A stretch of DNA of 51,584 bases, taken from the NCBI GenBank assembly GCA_022510615.1, contig JAFLTC010000013.1, forward strand, positions 1-51,584. The letters are read 5' to 3'. The position numbers and the translations under genes are program-made. The stretch comes from Lachnospiraceae bacterium. GTDB lineage: Bacteria; Bacillota; Clostridia; Lachnospirales; Lachnospiraceae. Shown here one piece after another: positions 17,054 to 25,455 of the stretch. How positions within the stretch are numbered: position 1 is the first letter of the stretch; the number at the start of each line of letters is the position of its first letter. Below the pieces are notes generated by a model. The model saw nothing but the letters and a program-made list of their open reading frames with translations, did no database searches and had not been told where the DNA came from.

Positions 17054-18544
17054 GTGATAGGGAAACTGCAGGATTTGTTTATCAGTCTGTTTCAGCCATG
17101 GATCCCTGTGGTTGGCAGACTCAGTGATAAAACGAGATACCGGATCATAACAGGTTGTTTTATTGCCGACCTGGTTTTGTTTTGTATTGTCCGTTATGTA
17201 TTACATAAGGAAAGTTATTTTTATAATACTGTATGCGGCATTGTTCTGATGCTTGCCATCGCAGTCTTTTCCCTTGACCGCTCGCTGGTAAGAATCCATT
17301 GGCGGCGTTCCATGTGGATTGCCTGGTTTGGTATGTGCATTTCTTTTACGGTATCGGACCTCCTACTGCCGAAAAAGGTATGTGGACTGGGAATCATTCT
17401 GGCCTTTGTTTTTACAGGCGTCTTTTTCGTGTGGCAGAATCATACGAGAAAGGACCTGTTGTGGAAATGCTTTAAGGATGCGGTAAAGTATTCCTTTTGG
17501 CTGATGGCGGTTATTTCCTTCCTGTTCCGTCCGTTGTATGAGGGGGGACGGTATGCCGGGATTTTTACAAATCCCAATACCTTTGCCCTGTATCTGTATA
17601 TTATCTTTGCTGTATATATGTCGGATTTGGACTGGATTGTGGAGACAGGAAAGAACTGGAAAAGGTGCTTTCCTACTTATATCAGTCTGGCATTGGTGGT
17701 CTTTTACCTTGCCATGACCCAGGCAAGAACCTCCATGCTTGCCATTGGAAGCATTCTTTTTTTGTGGATTGCCTTTCGCATTTATTTGGGGAAAAAGAAC
17801 CATAGTTGGAAAGCTTTTTTGAAGAATCTGGTTTTGGTTTCTGTGATCAGTGCCGTTTTATATCCGGTCTTTTTTGTCGGAGTGACTTATCTTCCGAGGG
17901 TCGTGGGGCATCCCATTACCTTTCCGGGAGAAACGTTGTATCTGGCGAACGGAAGTAATATTCCGGACTATGGCGAAGTTGTAATACCGGAGTCGGTGGG
18001 AGTGGAATCCGTCGGAAGCGGGAGCGGACAGCCCGTGTCCGATCCGGAGGATGAGTCGGAGGACAAGCTCCCGGACAATGCCATGGAGCGTTTCTTTTAT
18101 GTGCTGGAGAACACGAAGGGACTCAATGCCCTGACTACCGGACGGATAGATATTTACAAAGGATATGCAAAAAACCTGAATTATAAGGGACACAAAAATA
18201 TCTCACTGGTGATCGATGGGAAGCAGAAGAACCATGCTCACAATAACTGGCTCCAGTTTGGGTATACTTATGGTATTCTCGGCATGTTCTTTTACGGAAT
18301 CATAACGGTTTTGTCAGTGGGTTTTTCTCTGAAATTTTATCTGAAGGATCGAAGGAAAAATGCCACCTATGCCTTTTTGATTCCGGCAATCTGCATCGGT
18401 TTTATGGTAGCGACTATGGCAGAATGCCTGTTTTTGCCCTTTGAGGTATTTCCGGCATTTGCCTTCTGGTTTGCCTTTGAAGATTTGTTTGTGAAAAAGG
18501 TACCAAAGAATAAATTTTTGCAGGAGTTGGAGGAAAGGGAATGA
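17054..18544 (+). CDS. Wzy / O-antigen ligase-like polytopic membrane protein
   Basis: 496 residues with roughly ten to twelve membrane spans. GTG start at 17054, 8 nt after GGAGG, which overlaps the previous stop region. The Wzy_C-type pattern is present: ITNPNTFALYLYIIFA, then the conserved YLAMTQARTSMLAIG, a large extracytoplasmic loop of about 120 residues (about 290-405) rich in Gly, Ser and Asp, then KNHAHNNWLQFGYTYGILGM and the final helices. Members polymerise lipid-linked repeat units or ligate them to an acceptor. It closes the aminotransferase-PGT unit. A second, unrelated member lies at 34737-36125. Confidence 0.8.
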   Translation: MIGKLQDLFISLFQPWIPVVGRLSDKTRYRIITGCFIADLVLFCIVRYVLHKESYFYNTVCGIVLMLAIAVFSLDRSLVRIHWRRSMWIAWFGMCISFTVSDLLLPKKVCGLGIILAFVFTGVFFVWQNHTRKDLLWKCFKDAVKYSFWLMAVISFLFRPLYEGGRYAGIFTNPNTFALYLYIIFAVYMSDLDWIVETGKNWKRCFPTYISLALVVFYLAMTQARTSMLAIGSILFLWIAFRIYLGKKNHSWKAFLKNLVLVSVISAVLYPVFFVGVTYLPRVVGHPITFPGETLYLANGSNIPDYGEVVIPESVGVESVGSGSGQPVSDPEDESEDKLPDNAMERFFYVLENTKGLNALTTGRIDIYKGYAKNLNYKGHKNISLVIDGKQKNHAHNNWLQFGYTYGILGMFFYGIITVLSVGFSLKFYLKDRRKNATYAFLIPAICIGFMVATMAECLFLPFEVFPAFAFWFAFEDLFVKKVPKNKFLQELEERE

Positions 18545-18596
18545 CACGCGATTATGTAACGGAAAAACGGAACGAAAGAATATTAAAACGTATTTA

Positions 18597-18625
18597 TTGA
18601 AATAATAGGGAATATATGATAGAAT
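18597..18625 (+). promoter_or_regulatory. Promoter of the tarI-tarJ operon
   Basis: TTGAAA at 18597-18602 and TAGAAT at 18620-18625 are spaced by 17 bases, 36 bases upstream of the preferred tarI start. Confidence 0.6.
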
Positions 18626-18661
18626 AAGGCAGAATGTGAAAAAATATCGATGGAGGAAGCT

Positions 18662-19378
18662 ATGGTATTTGCAGCAGTACTGGCTGGAGGCAGTGGAAGC
18701 CGGATGGGAAACAAGGAAAAACCAAAGCAGTATCTGAATCTGGCAGGGACGCCGATTTTAATTCATACGCTGGAGAAATTTTATATTAATAATCATCTGG
18801 AAAAAATTCTTGTACTCTGTCCGGAAGAATGGCTGGAATATACAAAGGATTTGGTGAAAAAATATATTGGTAAGACCGATCGTGTTTTAGTAATTGAGGG
18901 CGGCTCTACCAGAAATGAGACGATTATGAATGCCATCTGCTGGCTGGAAGAGCAGTATGAGCTGACGGAGGAAGATATTATTGTCACTCACGACTCGGTT
19001 CGTCCCTTTGTGACATACCGGATTATTGAGGAAAATATAAAATTTGCGAAAAAGTACGGTGCCTGCGACACCGTGATACCGGCAACAGATACGATTGTGG
19101 AAAGTGAAGACAGGCAGAATATTTCAAATATTCCAAAGAGGAGTCGGATGTATCAGGGACAGACGCCCCAGACATTTCAGATTAAAAAGCTAAAACGCTT
19201 GTATGATGCGCTGTCGGAGAAAGAAAAGGAGCTCTTGACGGATGCGGCGAAAATATTTGTTGTTCAGGGCGAAAAGGTCTGTCTGGCAGAGGGAGAGGTA
19301 TCGAACATTAAAATAACCTATCCCTATGATTTGCGTGTGGCGGAGTCGTTAATTCAAACCGGACATTCAGAGGAGTAA
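18662..19378 (+). CDS. tarI: IspD/TarI family cytidylyltransferase, probably ribitol-5-phosphate cytidylyltransferase (copy 1)
   Basis: 238 residues. The ATG at 18662 is chosen over 18650: GGAGG lies 5 nt before it and the N-terminus then matches copy 2 at 21821. Forms a CDP-polyol from CTP. Seen: the nucleotide loop AAVLAGGSGSRMG followed by KPKQYL, and THDSVRPFVT, DTIVES, QGQTPQTF, LTDAAKIF and the final KITYPYDL. IspD of isoprenoid synthesis shares this fold, but the adjacent TarJ (6 bases downstream) points to ribitol-5-phosphate. CDP-ribitol feeds ribitol-phosphate polymers or LicD-type transferases. Confidence 0.88.
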   Translation: MVFAAVLAGGSGSRMGNKEKPKQYLNLAGTPILIHTLEKFYINNHLEKILVLCPEEWLEYTKDLVKKYIGKTDRVLVIEGGSTRNETIMNAICWLEEQYELTEEDIIVTHDSVRPFVTYRIIEENIKFAKKYGACDTVIPATDTIVESEDRQNISNIPKRSRMYQGQTPQTFQIKKLKRLYDALSEKEKELLTDAAKIFVVQGEKVCLAEGEVSNIKITYPYDLRVAESLIQTGHSEE

Positions 19379-19383
19379 AGGAT

Positions 19384-20409
19384 ATGCTTAATACCATTTA
19401 TCAGTTAGTGGCACCGAGAAGATTTGAAGTCATATATGGAAATATTGGATTGAATAGTAAAGATGTTTTGGTTCGCCCGACGCATCTTTCTATTTGTAAT
19501 GCCGACCAGAGATATTATCAGGGATTGCGGGAAGCGTCGGTATTGCAGAAAAAATTACCTATGGCACTCATTCATGAGGCAATCGGGGAAGTAATCCGAG
19601 ACCCGTCCGGCGAATTTAAACCGGGAGAGATTGTTGTTATGATTCCCAATACGCCAACAGAAGAGGATGAGTTTATAGCGGAAAATTATCGCCGTTCCAG
19701 TAAATTCCGTGCCAGTGGCTTTGACGGCTTTATGCAGGAATATGTCAATATCCGCAAAGATAGACTGGTGCGTCTGCCGGAAGGAATAGATCAGACAGTG
19801 GCAGCCTTTACAGAGATTGTCAGTGTAAGCGTCCATGCCATCGGGCGTTTTGATGCCATTGCCCATAAAAGAAGGAACACAGTAGGAATATGGGGGGATG
19901 GCAATCTGGGCTATATTACTGCTGTATTTTTTAAGACGATGTTTCCCGATACGGAATTATATATTTTTGGCATAAATCGGGACAAGCTGTCAGATTTTAC
20001 TTTTGCGGATGGCATTTATACTGTGGACCGGATTCCGGAGGATTTAAAACTGGATCATGCTTTTGAATGTGTAGGAGGAGCCGGATCGGGAAAGGCCATT
20101 GAGCAGATTATTGATGTGATTCAACCGGAGGGTACGATATCCATACTGGGAGTATCGGAGTATCCGGTGCCGGTCAATACGAGAATGGTATTGGAAAAAG
20201 GACTGCGTATCTTTGGCAGCAGCCGTAGCGGTCGGGCTGATTTTGAGAAAACGGTGGAGATATATCGGAAAAATCCGGAAATCATCAATTATTTATCAAA
20301 TATTGTTGGTACGGTAGTAACCATCAGAACAATAGATGATATGAAGAAAGCGTTTGAATTGGATATACAGAAGGCATTTGGTAAAACCATTATGATTTGG
20401 GAAAAGTAA
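19384..20409 (+). CDS. tarJ: Ribulose-5-phosphate reductase TarJ (MDR alcohol dehydrogenase family)
   Basis: 341 residues. Reduces D-ribulose-5-phosphate to D-ribitol-5-phosphate with NADPH, the step before TarI. Medium-chain dehydrogenase layout: catalytic domain with the zinc-ligand stretch HLSICNADQRYYQG and LIHEAIGEV, then a Rossmann fold with VGIWGDGNLGYITA and FECVGGAGSG. The C-terminal TISILGVSEYPVPVNTRMV follows. It is directly downstream of tarI. The structural zinc-lobe cysteines of classical alcohol dehydrogenases are missing, as in other TarJ/Bcs1-type reductases. Confidence 0.9.
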   Translation: MLNTIYQLVAPRRFEVIYGNIGLNSKDVLVRPTHLSICNADQRYYQGLREASVLQKKLPMALIHEAIGEVIRDPSGEFKPGEIVVMIPNTPTEEDEFIAENYRRSSKFRASGFDGFMQEYVNIRKDRLVRLPEGIDQTVAAFTEIVSVSVHAIGRFDAIAHKRRNTVGIWGDGNLGYITAVFFKTMFPDTELYIFGINRDKLSDFTFADGIYTVDRIPEDLKLDHAFECVGGAGSGKAIEQIIDVIQPEGTISILGVSEYPVPVNTRMVLEKGLRIFGSSRSGRADFEKTVEIYRKNPEIINYLSNIVGTVVTIRTIDDMKKAFELDIQKAFGKTIMIWEK

Positions 20410-20441
20410 ATACCGAATTGCCGGAGATGAGGAGTAGATAA

Positions 20442-21806
20442 ATGATTTGGATTATTATGCCCGTATATAATACGGAACAATATTTAGAGGAAGCAGTAGA
20501 CAGTATTATCAACCAGAGTGTATCCTTTGAGGATAATATCAAACTTTTACTGTTGGATGATGCCAGTAGCGATGGCTCTCTGACAATTTGTCAAAAATAC
20601 GAAAAGCAGTATCCGGAGAATATCCGGGTTATTCATTTTGAACAGAATCAGGGTGTATCTAAAGTAAGAAATTATGGTCTTTCTCTGTGTGCCAATGAGC
20701 CGGAAGCGATTGTCGGATTTGTAGATTCCGATGACAAACTGGCACCGGATGTGGTGGAAAAGGTAAAGGACTATTTCCAGGTACATTCTGATATTCGGAT
20801 TGCTACTATAGAAATCCAGTATTTTGGGGCCAAGGAAGGCGAACATAAACTGAATTGGAAATTCCGAGAAAGAGAAGTAGTAGATATTACGAAGGACTAT
20901 ATGTATCCACAGTATTACATCGGAGGTGTTTTTTTTCGGGAAAGTGCTCTGGCAACTTTGCGCTTTGATGAGGACATGGCTTTCTGGGAGGATGCCATGG
21001 CGGTTAATCAGGTTATTTTGCAGGAGGGAAAATACGGGCTGGTAAAGGAAGCTGTATACTGGTACCGGAAACGTCAGGATGAATCCTCTCTGGTTGATAA
21101 AGCATGGCGTGACAGGGAACGTTATACATCCTTTTTAGAAAATGGCTATTTGCGATTGATGAAATATTGTAAAAAGCAAAAACACCGAATTCTTCCCTAT
21201 ATACAGTTTTTGGTGGCATATCATCTGCGGCTTTTTATGCTGAAAAATAACAGAGAAGCAGTAAATGAGATGATTTCCCCGGAGGAGTTGGCGGTATTTC
21301 GTCGAAAGATACAGAAGGTGTTACGCAAGATTAAACCAGAGGTGCTTGTAAGGATGCCGACTTCTCTGCCAGTTATAGAGGCAATGATGAGCATCCGACA
21401 GGGAAAAAAAGTGCGGGCAAGACGTACTTATACAGAAAATGACTGCATTTTTTCTTTTCGGGGATATGAACTGGCCCGGATGTCGGAGAGAAGGGTCATT
21501 TTGTATTCGGTGCTGGAAGAGCCGGAGGAATATAAGGGAATGTGGAACGGGAGGTTTGATACGCCGATTTACCAGATGGCAGAAGAGGATTATATTTTTG
21601 CTGTAAATGATGGCGAGCGAGTGAACTCAGTCCGGTATCCCTACCACAGAACGCTCTATATTCTGGGTGATATAATGCGGAGTTACCGCTATGCCAGTTT
21701 TGCCATTGCTTTGCCGGAGTCTTGGAAGAAGGCACGCTTTGGAATCCATACCAAAGGAATTGATATTCTGCTGAATGAGATTGATTTAGAAGAGATGGAA
21801 CTTTAA
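20442..21806 (+). CDS. GT2 family glycosyltransferase with an unassigned C-terminal domain
   Basis: 454 residues. N-terminal GT-A domain (about 1-225): IIMPVYNTEQYLEEAVDSII, LLLDDASSDGS, NQGVSKVRNYGL and FVDSDDKLAPD with the metal-binding DSDD. A helical middle part (about 225-325) is followed by a beta-rich C-terminal domain (about 330-454, CIFSFRGYELARMSERR...), which I do not recognise by family. Poly(ribitol-phosphate) glycosyltransferases such as TarS have GT2 domains followed by beta-rich oligomerisation domains, so decoration of a ribitol-phosphate polymer is a reasonable inference from its place between tarJ and the second tarI. The gene follows tarJ by 32 bases and has a GAGGAG site. 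Confidence 0.85.
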   Translation: MIWIIMPVYNTEQYLEEAVDSIINQSVSFEDNIKLLLLDDASSDGSLTICQKYEKQYPENIRVIHFEQNQGVSKVRNYGLSLCANEPEAIVGFVDSDDKLAPDVVEKVKDYFQVHSDIRIATIEIQYFGAKEGEHKLNWKFREREVVDITKDYMYPQYYIGGVFFRESALATLRFDEDMAFWEDAMAVNQVILQEGKYGLVKEAVYWYRKRQDESSLVDKAWRDRERYTSFLENGYLRLMKYCKKQKHRILPYIQFLVAYHLRLFMLKNNREAVNEMISPEELAVFRRKIQKVLRKIKPEVLVRMPTSLPVIEAMMSIRQGKKVRARRTYTENDCIFSFRGYELARMSERRVILYSVLEEPEEYKGMWNGRFDTPIYQMAEEDYIFAVNDGERVNSVRYPYHRTLYILGDIMRSYRYASFAIALPESWKKARFGIHTKGIDILLNEIDLEEMEL

Positions 21807-21820
21807 AATGGAGGGTTATT

Positions 21821-22531
21821 ATGATTTTTGGAGTTGTTTTAGCGGGAGGAATCGGAAGCCGCATGGGAAATGTGGGAAAACCAAAGCAGTATCTCTTAGT
21901 GGGAGATAAGCCGATTCTCATTCATACACTGGAAAAATTTTATAAAGAAAAGGAATTTGAAAAGGTCATTGTTCTTTGTCCGAAGGAGTGGATTGCCCAC
22001 ACAAAAAATCTTGTAAAAAAATATATGGAAGATGCAGAGAGAGTTGTGGTTTTAGAAGGCGGAGAAACCAGAAACGAAACCATTATGAATTCCATTTCCT
22101 ATATTGAAGAAAATTATGGTCTGGCGGAAGATACCATTATCGTAACCCACGATTCCGTGCGTCCTTTTGTGACAGAACGTATTCTCAAGGAAAATATAAA
22201 ATATGCGAAAGAGTACGGAGCCTGTGATACCGCAGTAGCGGCAACGGATACCATTGTATGCAGTGATGATAATGTTATGATCAGTGATATTCCGGAACGA
22301 AGAAAAATGTATCAGGGTCAGACTCCTCAGAGTTTTCAGGCACTGAAACTGAAAAACCTGTATGATTCCCTGACCGAGGAAGAAAAAAATCTTCTGACCG
22401 ATGCGGCGAAGATTTTTGTGATGAAGGGAGAAAAGGTGCATATTGTAGATGGGGAAGTATTTAATATCAAGATTACATACCCCTATGACCTGCGGGTAGC
22501 AGAGGCGTTTTTACTGGAATCCGGGCAGTAG
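21821..22531 (+). CDS. tarI: IspD/TarI family cytidylyltransferase (copy 2)
   Basis: 236 residues, closely similar along its whole length to copy 1 at 18662 (same GSRMG loop, KPKQYL, THDSVRPFVT, QGQTPQ.F, LTDAAKIF, KITYPYDLRVAE). A GGAGGG site lies 9 nt upstream. The two copies flank tarJ and a GT2 gene in one operon. It may be a redundant CDP-ribitol synthase, the true IspD, or an enzyme for another polyol phosphate; the sequence does not decide. The stop codon lies inside the loop of the terminator at 22518-22543. Confidence 0.85.
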   Translation: MIFGVVLAGGIGSRMGNVGKPKQYLLVGDKPILIHTLEKFYKEKEFEKVIVLCPKEWIAHTKNLVKKYMEDAERVVVLEGGETRNETIMNSISYIEENYGLAEDTIIVTHDSVRPFVTERILKENIKYAKEYGACDTAVAATDTIVCSDDNVMISDIPERRKMYQGQTPQSFQALKLKNLYDSLTEEEKNLLTDAAKIFVMKGEKVHIVDGEVFNIKITYPYDLRVAEAFLLESGQ

Positions 22532-22543
22532 CCCGGATTTTTT
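22518..22543 (+). terminator. Rho-independent terminator of the tarI-tarJ operon
   Basis: A perfect 9-bp stem AATCCGGGC / GCCCGGATT with loop AGTA and a TTTTTT tract. It includes the stop codon of the second tarI and sits 7 bases before the end of the convergent KdsC-like gene. Confidence 0.9.
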
Positions 22544-22549
22544 GTGTCC

Positions 22550-23056
22550 TTACCAGTCCACAAAATTTTCTACATCCAGTCGGTCTTCTAAAATCATATC
22601 CACGGCTTCCCGTACCGGCGACTCTCCGGCGCGTCTTGTCAGGATAATATCCACATATGGTTTTATTTGTTTTGTACAGTCAGCCGGGGCAAAGGTAATG
22701 CCGGCGTTGCGCATGGCGCTTAAATCATTTAAGTCATCACCGATATAGGCGGTTTCTTCTTTGGAGAGCTGATATTGTTTCATCAGCTCTTTCATTTTTG
22801 TGCCTTTATCTTTTACTCCCTGATAGACTTCGGTAATGCCGATTTCTTTGCACCGGTTTGTGACAATTTGTGAAGTTCTCCCGGTAATAATGACCGGTAT
22901 AATATCATGTTTCATGAGAAGCTTGATGCCAAGGCCGTCTTTCGGGTCAAAGGCTTTCATTACCTCGCCGGCATCTCCGATATATATTTTCCCATCTGTC
23001 AGCGTGCCATCCACATCCATGGCAAAGAGACGGATTTTCTTTAAATCTTTACTCAT
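22550..23056 (-). CDS. KdsC-like HAD phosphatase (3-deoxy-ulosonate-8-phosphate phosphatase family)
   Basis: 168 residues, the capless HAD type C0 length of KdsC. Removes phosphate from Kdo-8-phosphate or a related acyl-ulosonate phosphate. Seen: nucleophile motif MDVDGTLTDG (Asp 14 and 16), ITGRTSQIV (57-65), Lys 84 region KDKGTKM, and metal motif GDDLNDL (106-112), then ESPVREAVDMIL as in KdsC. GGAGG is 5 nt before the ATG, and the start overlaps the stop of the aldolase gene by 8 bases, so it is coupled to it. It is the last gene of the minus-strand ulosonate operon. It could also act in a non-Kdo nonulosonate route. Confidence 0.88.
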   Translation of the reverse strand: MSKDLKKIRLFAMDVDGTLTDGKIYIGDAGEVMKAFDPKDGLGIKLLMKHDIIPVIITGRTSQIVTNRCKEIGITEVYQGVKDKGTKMKELMKQYQLSKEETAYIGDDLNDLSAMRNAGITFAPADCTKQIKPYVDIILTRRAGESPVREAVDMILEDRLDVENFVDW

Positions 23057-24677
23057 TTTCTCCTCCGTTCACAATCGAGTCAAATAGAGACGGTGTAATA
23101 AAGGTAACCGAGCAGCGTGATGTTCTTGTGTTCATGTAGTCTTCCAGCATACTGGAAATATCCTGGTTTGCCTCCTCGGCGTTCAGGGTATTTCGCTGCT
23201 TTTCCATATCCTGTTGTACATAGTTTTGCTGACCGGAGTGATGACTGTAACCGTCAAAACCGGCGATGGCAATGCTTCCTACCTCCAGCAAGTCTAACAG
23301 GCGGAGAAGAAGAATGCCGGAGTTATCTAACTGCTCCCAGCCACATTTGATCAACCGGGTAAAGTCTACCACAAACTGATCTTTTTGTATCTCTGTCGTC
23401 ACATTGGAAGTAACAATTTTTTTGTACTCCTTAAAATGGGTGGCACTCTTCCAGTAACGGTACCGGTTTTTGTTGCTGAAATAGGCATAATTAATCGGAT
23501 AGTCATGAGAGAGAAGATTCACACTGATGACAACCGGCTGTTTTTCCAGACAATACGTATCAATTACATTTTTATGAGTAACAATGGAATGTCCCGGCAG
23601 TAACATCAGAATATCCTTTCCTGATAAAAGATCCTTCAAGCGGTCTATCTGTTCGTCATCGTTGCAGATGGAGCCGAGATAATCCATATATATCTTTTCC
23701 AGTAGGTCATAGTCGTAACGCTTTCTGTCCATGGAGCCAAGACGGTTTAACAAATAATTAATATCCCGGCTGGCAATACCCGCTTTTGTGGAAAGATAGG
23801 AAATATTGTTCACATGGGCGCTGTAGGAGCCTGCCAGAAAATAGGGAATGGAATATCCCCATTCCGACTGGCTGCGAAAGCCGTCCACATAGTTGTCAAT
23901 TAAGTCTAACAGGCTATCGATATCATAGCCGCTGTTATGCTTGCGGTTCATATACTGCATCACCAGCTCGGTATTGGTATTCCCGGCACCTCGTCCCATA
24001 CCTGCCATTGCCGTATCAATGACAATACGGCGAAGTCCCTGGGTCATTTCCACAAATTCCTGGGAAAGAGCAAAGGACATCTGTAAATTATTGTGGGAGT
24101 GGAAACCAATTCTGGCACTGGCGCACAGATTGTGATGAATCAGGAAAAATACCCGCTGCAAATCCTCCTTATACATGGAACCGAAAGTATCCACAATGGA
24201 AAAGGCATAGGGCTCTAACTCATTTACCATATCAATGAGTTCCAAAAGTTCGGTGTCTGTGTATCCCAGAATATCTACCGGCTGCACATAGAGCTTATAG
24301 CCCCGTTCTGTAATGCCGCGGCAAAAGTCCATGACTTTATAGCGTTCTTCCTTAAAAAAGCAGGCCCTGACACCGTCAATGGAGGTGCCGTCAAAGGGCT
24401 CTAAATGATCAATGGTATAGCGGCTGTAATCCGCAAGGCAGACATAGGAGGCATTCTTTCTGTCCTCAGGAAGATAGCCTCGAATCTGGGAGGCATTATT
24501 AAAAACGGTGCTGCCGTTTTTATGTGGCTCATCCTTTAAAAAACCGCATTCGATAACATCTACGCCACTTTCTGTCAGTCCGCGGAGTATACCTTTGATA
24601 GCTGTATTACCAAACTGGCTGTCCACTAGATAACCGCCATCCCGCAAGGTACAGTCCAGTATATTCACTCGTTTCAT
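23049..24677 (-). CDS. DRE-TIM (HMGL-like) aldolase fused to a DUF115-like C-terminal domain
   Basis: 542 residues from the ATG at 24677; GGAGG 5 nt upstream decides it over the ATG at 24689. Residues 1-280 form a DRE-TIM barrel: DCTLRDGGYLVDS (8-20), metal-ligand HSHNN (193-197), and DTAMAGMGRGAGNTNTE. The closest known type is 4-hydroxy-2-oxovalerate aldolase (DmpG), which splits or forms a bond with pyruvate. Residues about 353-542 are a second domain starting GKDILMLLPGHSIV, with VVISVNLLS and IAIAGFDGYSHH, similar in layout to DUF115/MptE-like domains of surface glycosylation. It lies between kdsB and the KdsC-like phosphatase. Making the C-C bond of an ulosonic acid from pyruvate is inference from family and context. 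Confidence 0.8.
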   Translation of the reverse strand: MKRVNILDCTLRDGGYLVDSQFGNTAIKGILRGLTESGVDVIECGFLKDEPHKNGSTVFNNASQIRGYLPEDRKNASYVCLADYSRYTIDHLEPFDGTSIDGVRACFFKEERYKVMDFCRGITERGYKLYVQPVDILGYTDTELLELIDMVNELEPYAFSIVDTFGSMYKEDLQRVFFLIHHNLCASARIGFHSHNNLQMSFALSQEFVEMTQGLRRIVIDTAMAGMGRGAGNTNTELVMQYMNRKHNSGYDIDSLLDLIDNYVDGFRSQSEWGYSIPYFLAGSYSAHVNNISYLSTKAGIASRDINYLLNRLGSMDRKRYDYDLLEKIYMDYLGSICNDDEQIDRLKDLLSGKDILMLLPGHSIVTHKNVIDTYCLEKQPVVISVNLLSHDYPINYAYFSNKNRYRYWKSATHFKEYKKIVTSNVTTEIQKDQFVVDFTRLIKCGWEQLDNSGILLLRLLDLLEVGSIAIAGFDGYSHHSGQQNYVQQDMEKQRNTLNAEEANQDISSMLEDYMNTRTSRCSVTFITPSLFDSIVNGGENE

Positions 24678-24701
24678 ATGTTCCTCCATTCTTAACCGAA
24701 T

Positions 24702-25445
24702 CTATGAGTCCAGAGTTTCCTCTCCTCTGAGAACCCGTTCCACCCGTTCCACATGCTCCGGTAAATCTACTCCGATGGAGGTGTACGGGGTTTCCTTTAA
24801 ACGCATTTTATATCCTTTTTGCATCGCTCGCAAAGGTTCAATGCCTTCCCCTAACTCTAACTCCGACTGAGGCATTTTGGTAAATTCCAGAAGAAAGTCC
24901 CTTTTATAAGCATAAATTCCTACGTGTCGAAAGACTCTTGCCAGTTTTCCGTCCTTTAAATTTGAGGGAATAACCGAGCGGGAGAAATACATAGCATCGC
25001 CCTTGTCATCCGTAACTACTTTGACAGTACTGGTGGCGCGGATTTCTTCCGGGTCAGTAATTTCCTTTTTCAGACTTCCAAAGTAAACGGAATCATCCTC
25101 CAGAAAAATGGAAATAACCTGACGAATCATTTCCGGATTAATAACCGGTTCATCTCCCTGAACATTGACAAATAAATCACCCTCCACCTTAGCAGCTACT
25201 TCCGCCACCCGGTCGGAGCCGGTTTCATGCTTATCTGAGGTCATTATAACCTTCATATCATATTCCATGCAGGCAGCCTGAATGCGCTCGTCATCCGTAG
25301 CCACATACACGGTATCAAATTCACTTACCTTTTCTGCCTGTTTATATACCCAGTATATCATTGGTTTTCCACAAATGGATACCAATGGTTTCCCCGGAAA
25401 ACGACTGGATTTATAACGGGCAGGAATTACACCGATAATTTTCAT
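24702..25445 (-). CDS. kdsB: CMP-3-deoxy-ulosonate cytidylyltransferase (KdsB family)
   Basis: 247 residues, full KdsB length. Activates Kdo, or a Kdo-like acid, with CTP to CMP-sugar. Seen: IPARYKSSRFPGKPL at 7-21, TDDERI, SDKHETGSDRVAEVA, NVQGDEPVINP, and late IGVDLPEHVERVE, all KdsB hallmarks rather than NeuA ones. GGAGG is 4 nt before the ATG. It is in an operon with the aldolase and phosphatase. Kdo is a lipopolysaccharide sugar, so a KdsB in a Gram-positive genome is unusual and implies a capsule or wall polymer containing such an acid. No kdsA or kdsD is in the window. Confidence 0.92.
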   Translation of the reverse strand: MKIIGVIPARYKSSRFPGKPLVSICGKPMIYWVYKQAEKVSEFDTVYVATDDERIQAACMEYDMKVIMTSDKHETGSDRVAEVAAKVEGDLFVNVQGDEPVINPEMIRQVISIFLEDDSVYFGSLKKEITDPEEIRATSTVKVVTDDKGDAMYFSRSVIPSNLKDGKLARVFRHVGIYAYKRDFLLEFTKMPQSELELGEGIEPLRAMQKGYKMRLKETPYTSIGVDLPEHVERVERVLRGEETLDS

Positions 25446-25455
25446 AATTCCTCCA

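Noticed and set aside
24702-25445. Sialic-acid type CMP synthetase (NeuA) instead of KdsB
   Set aside because: The PARYKSSRFPGKPL, HETGSDR and NVQGDEP motifs are those of KdsB.
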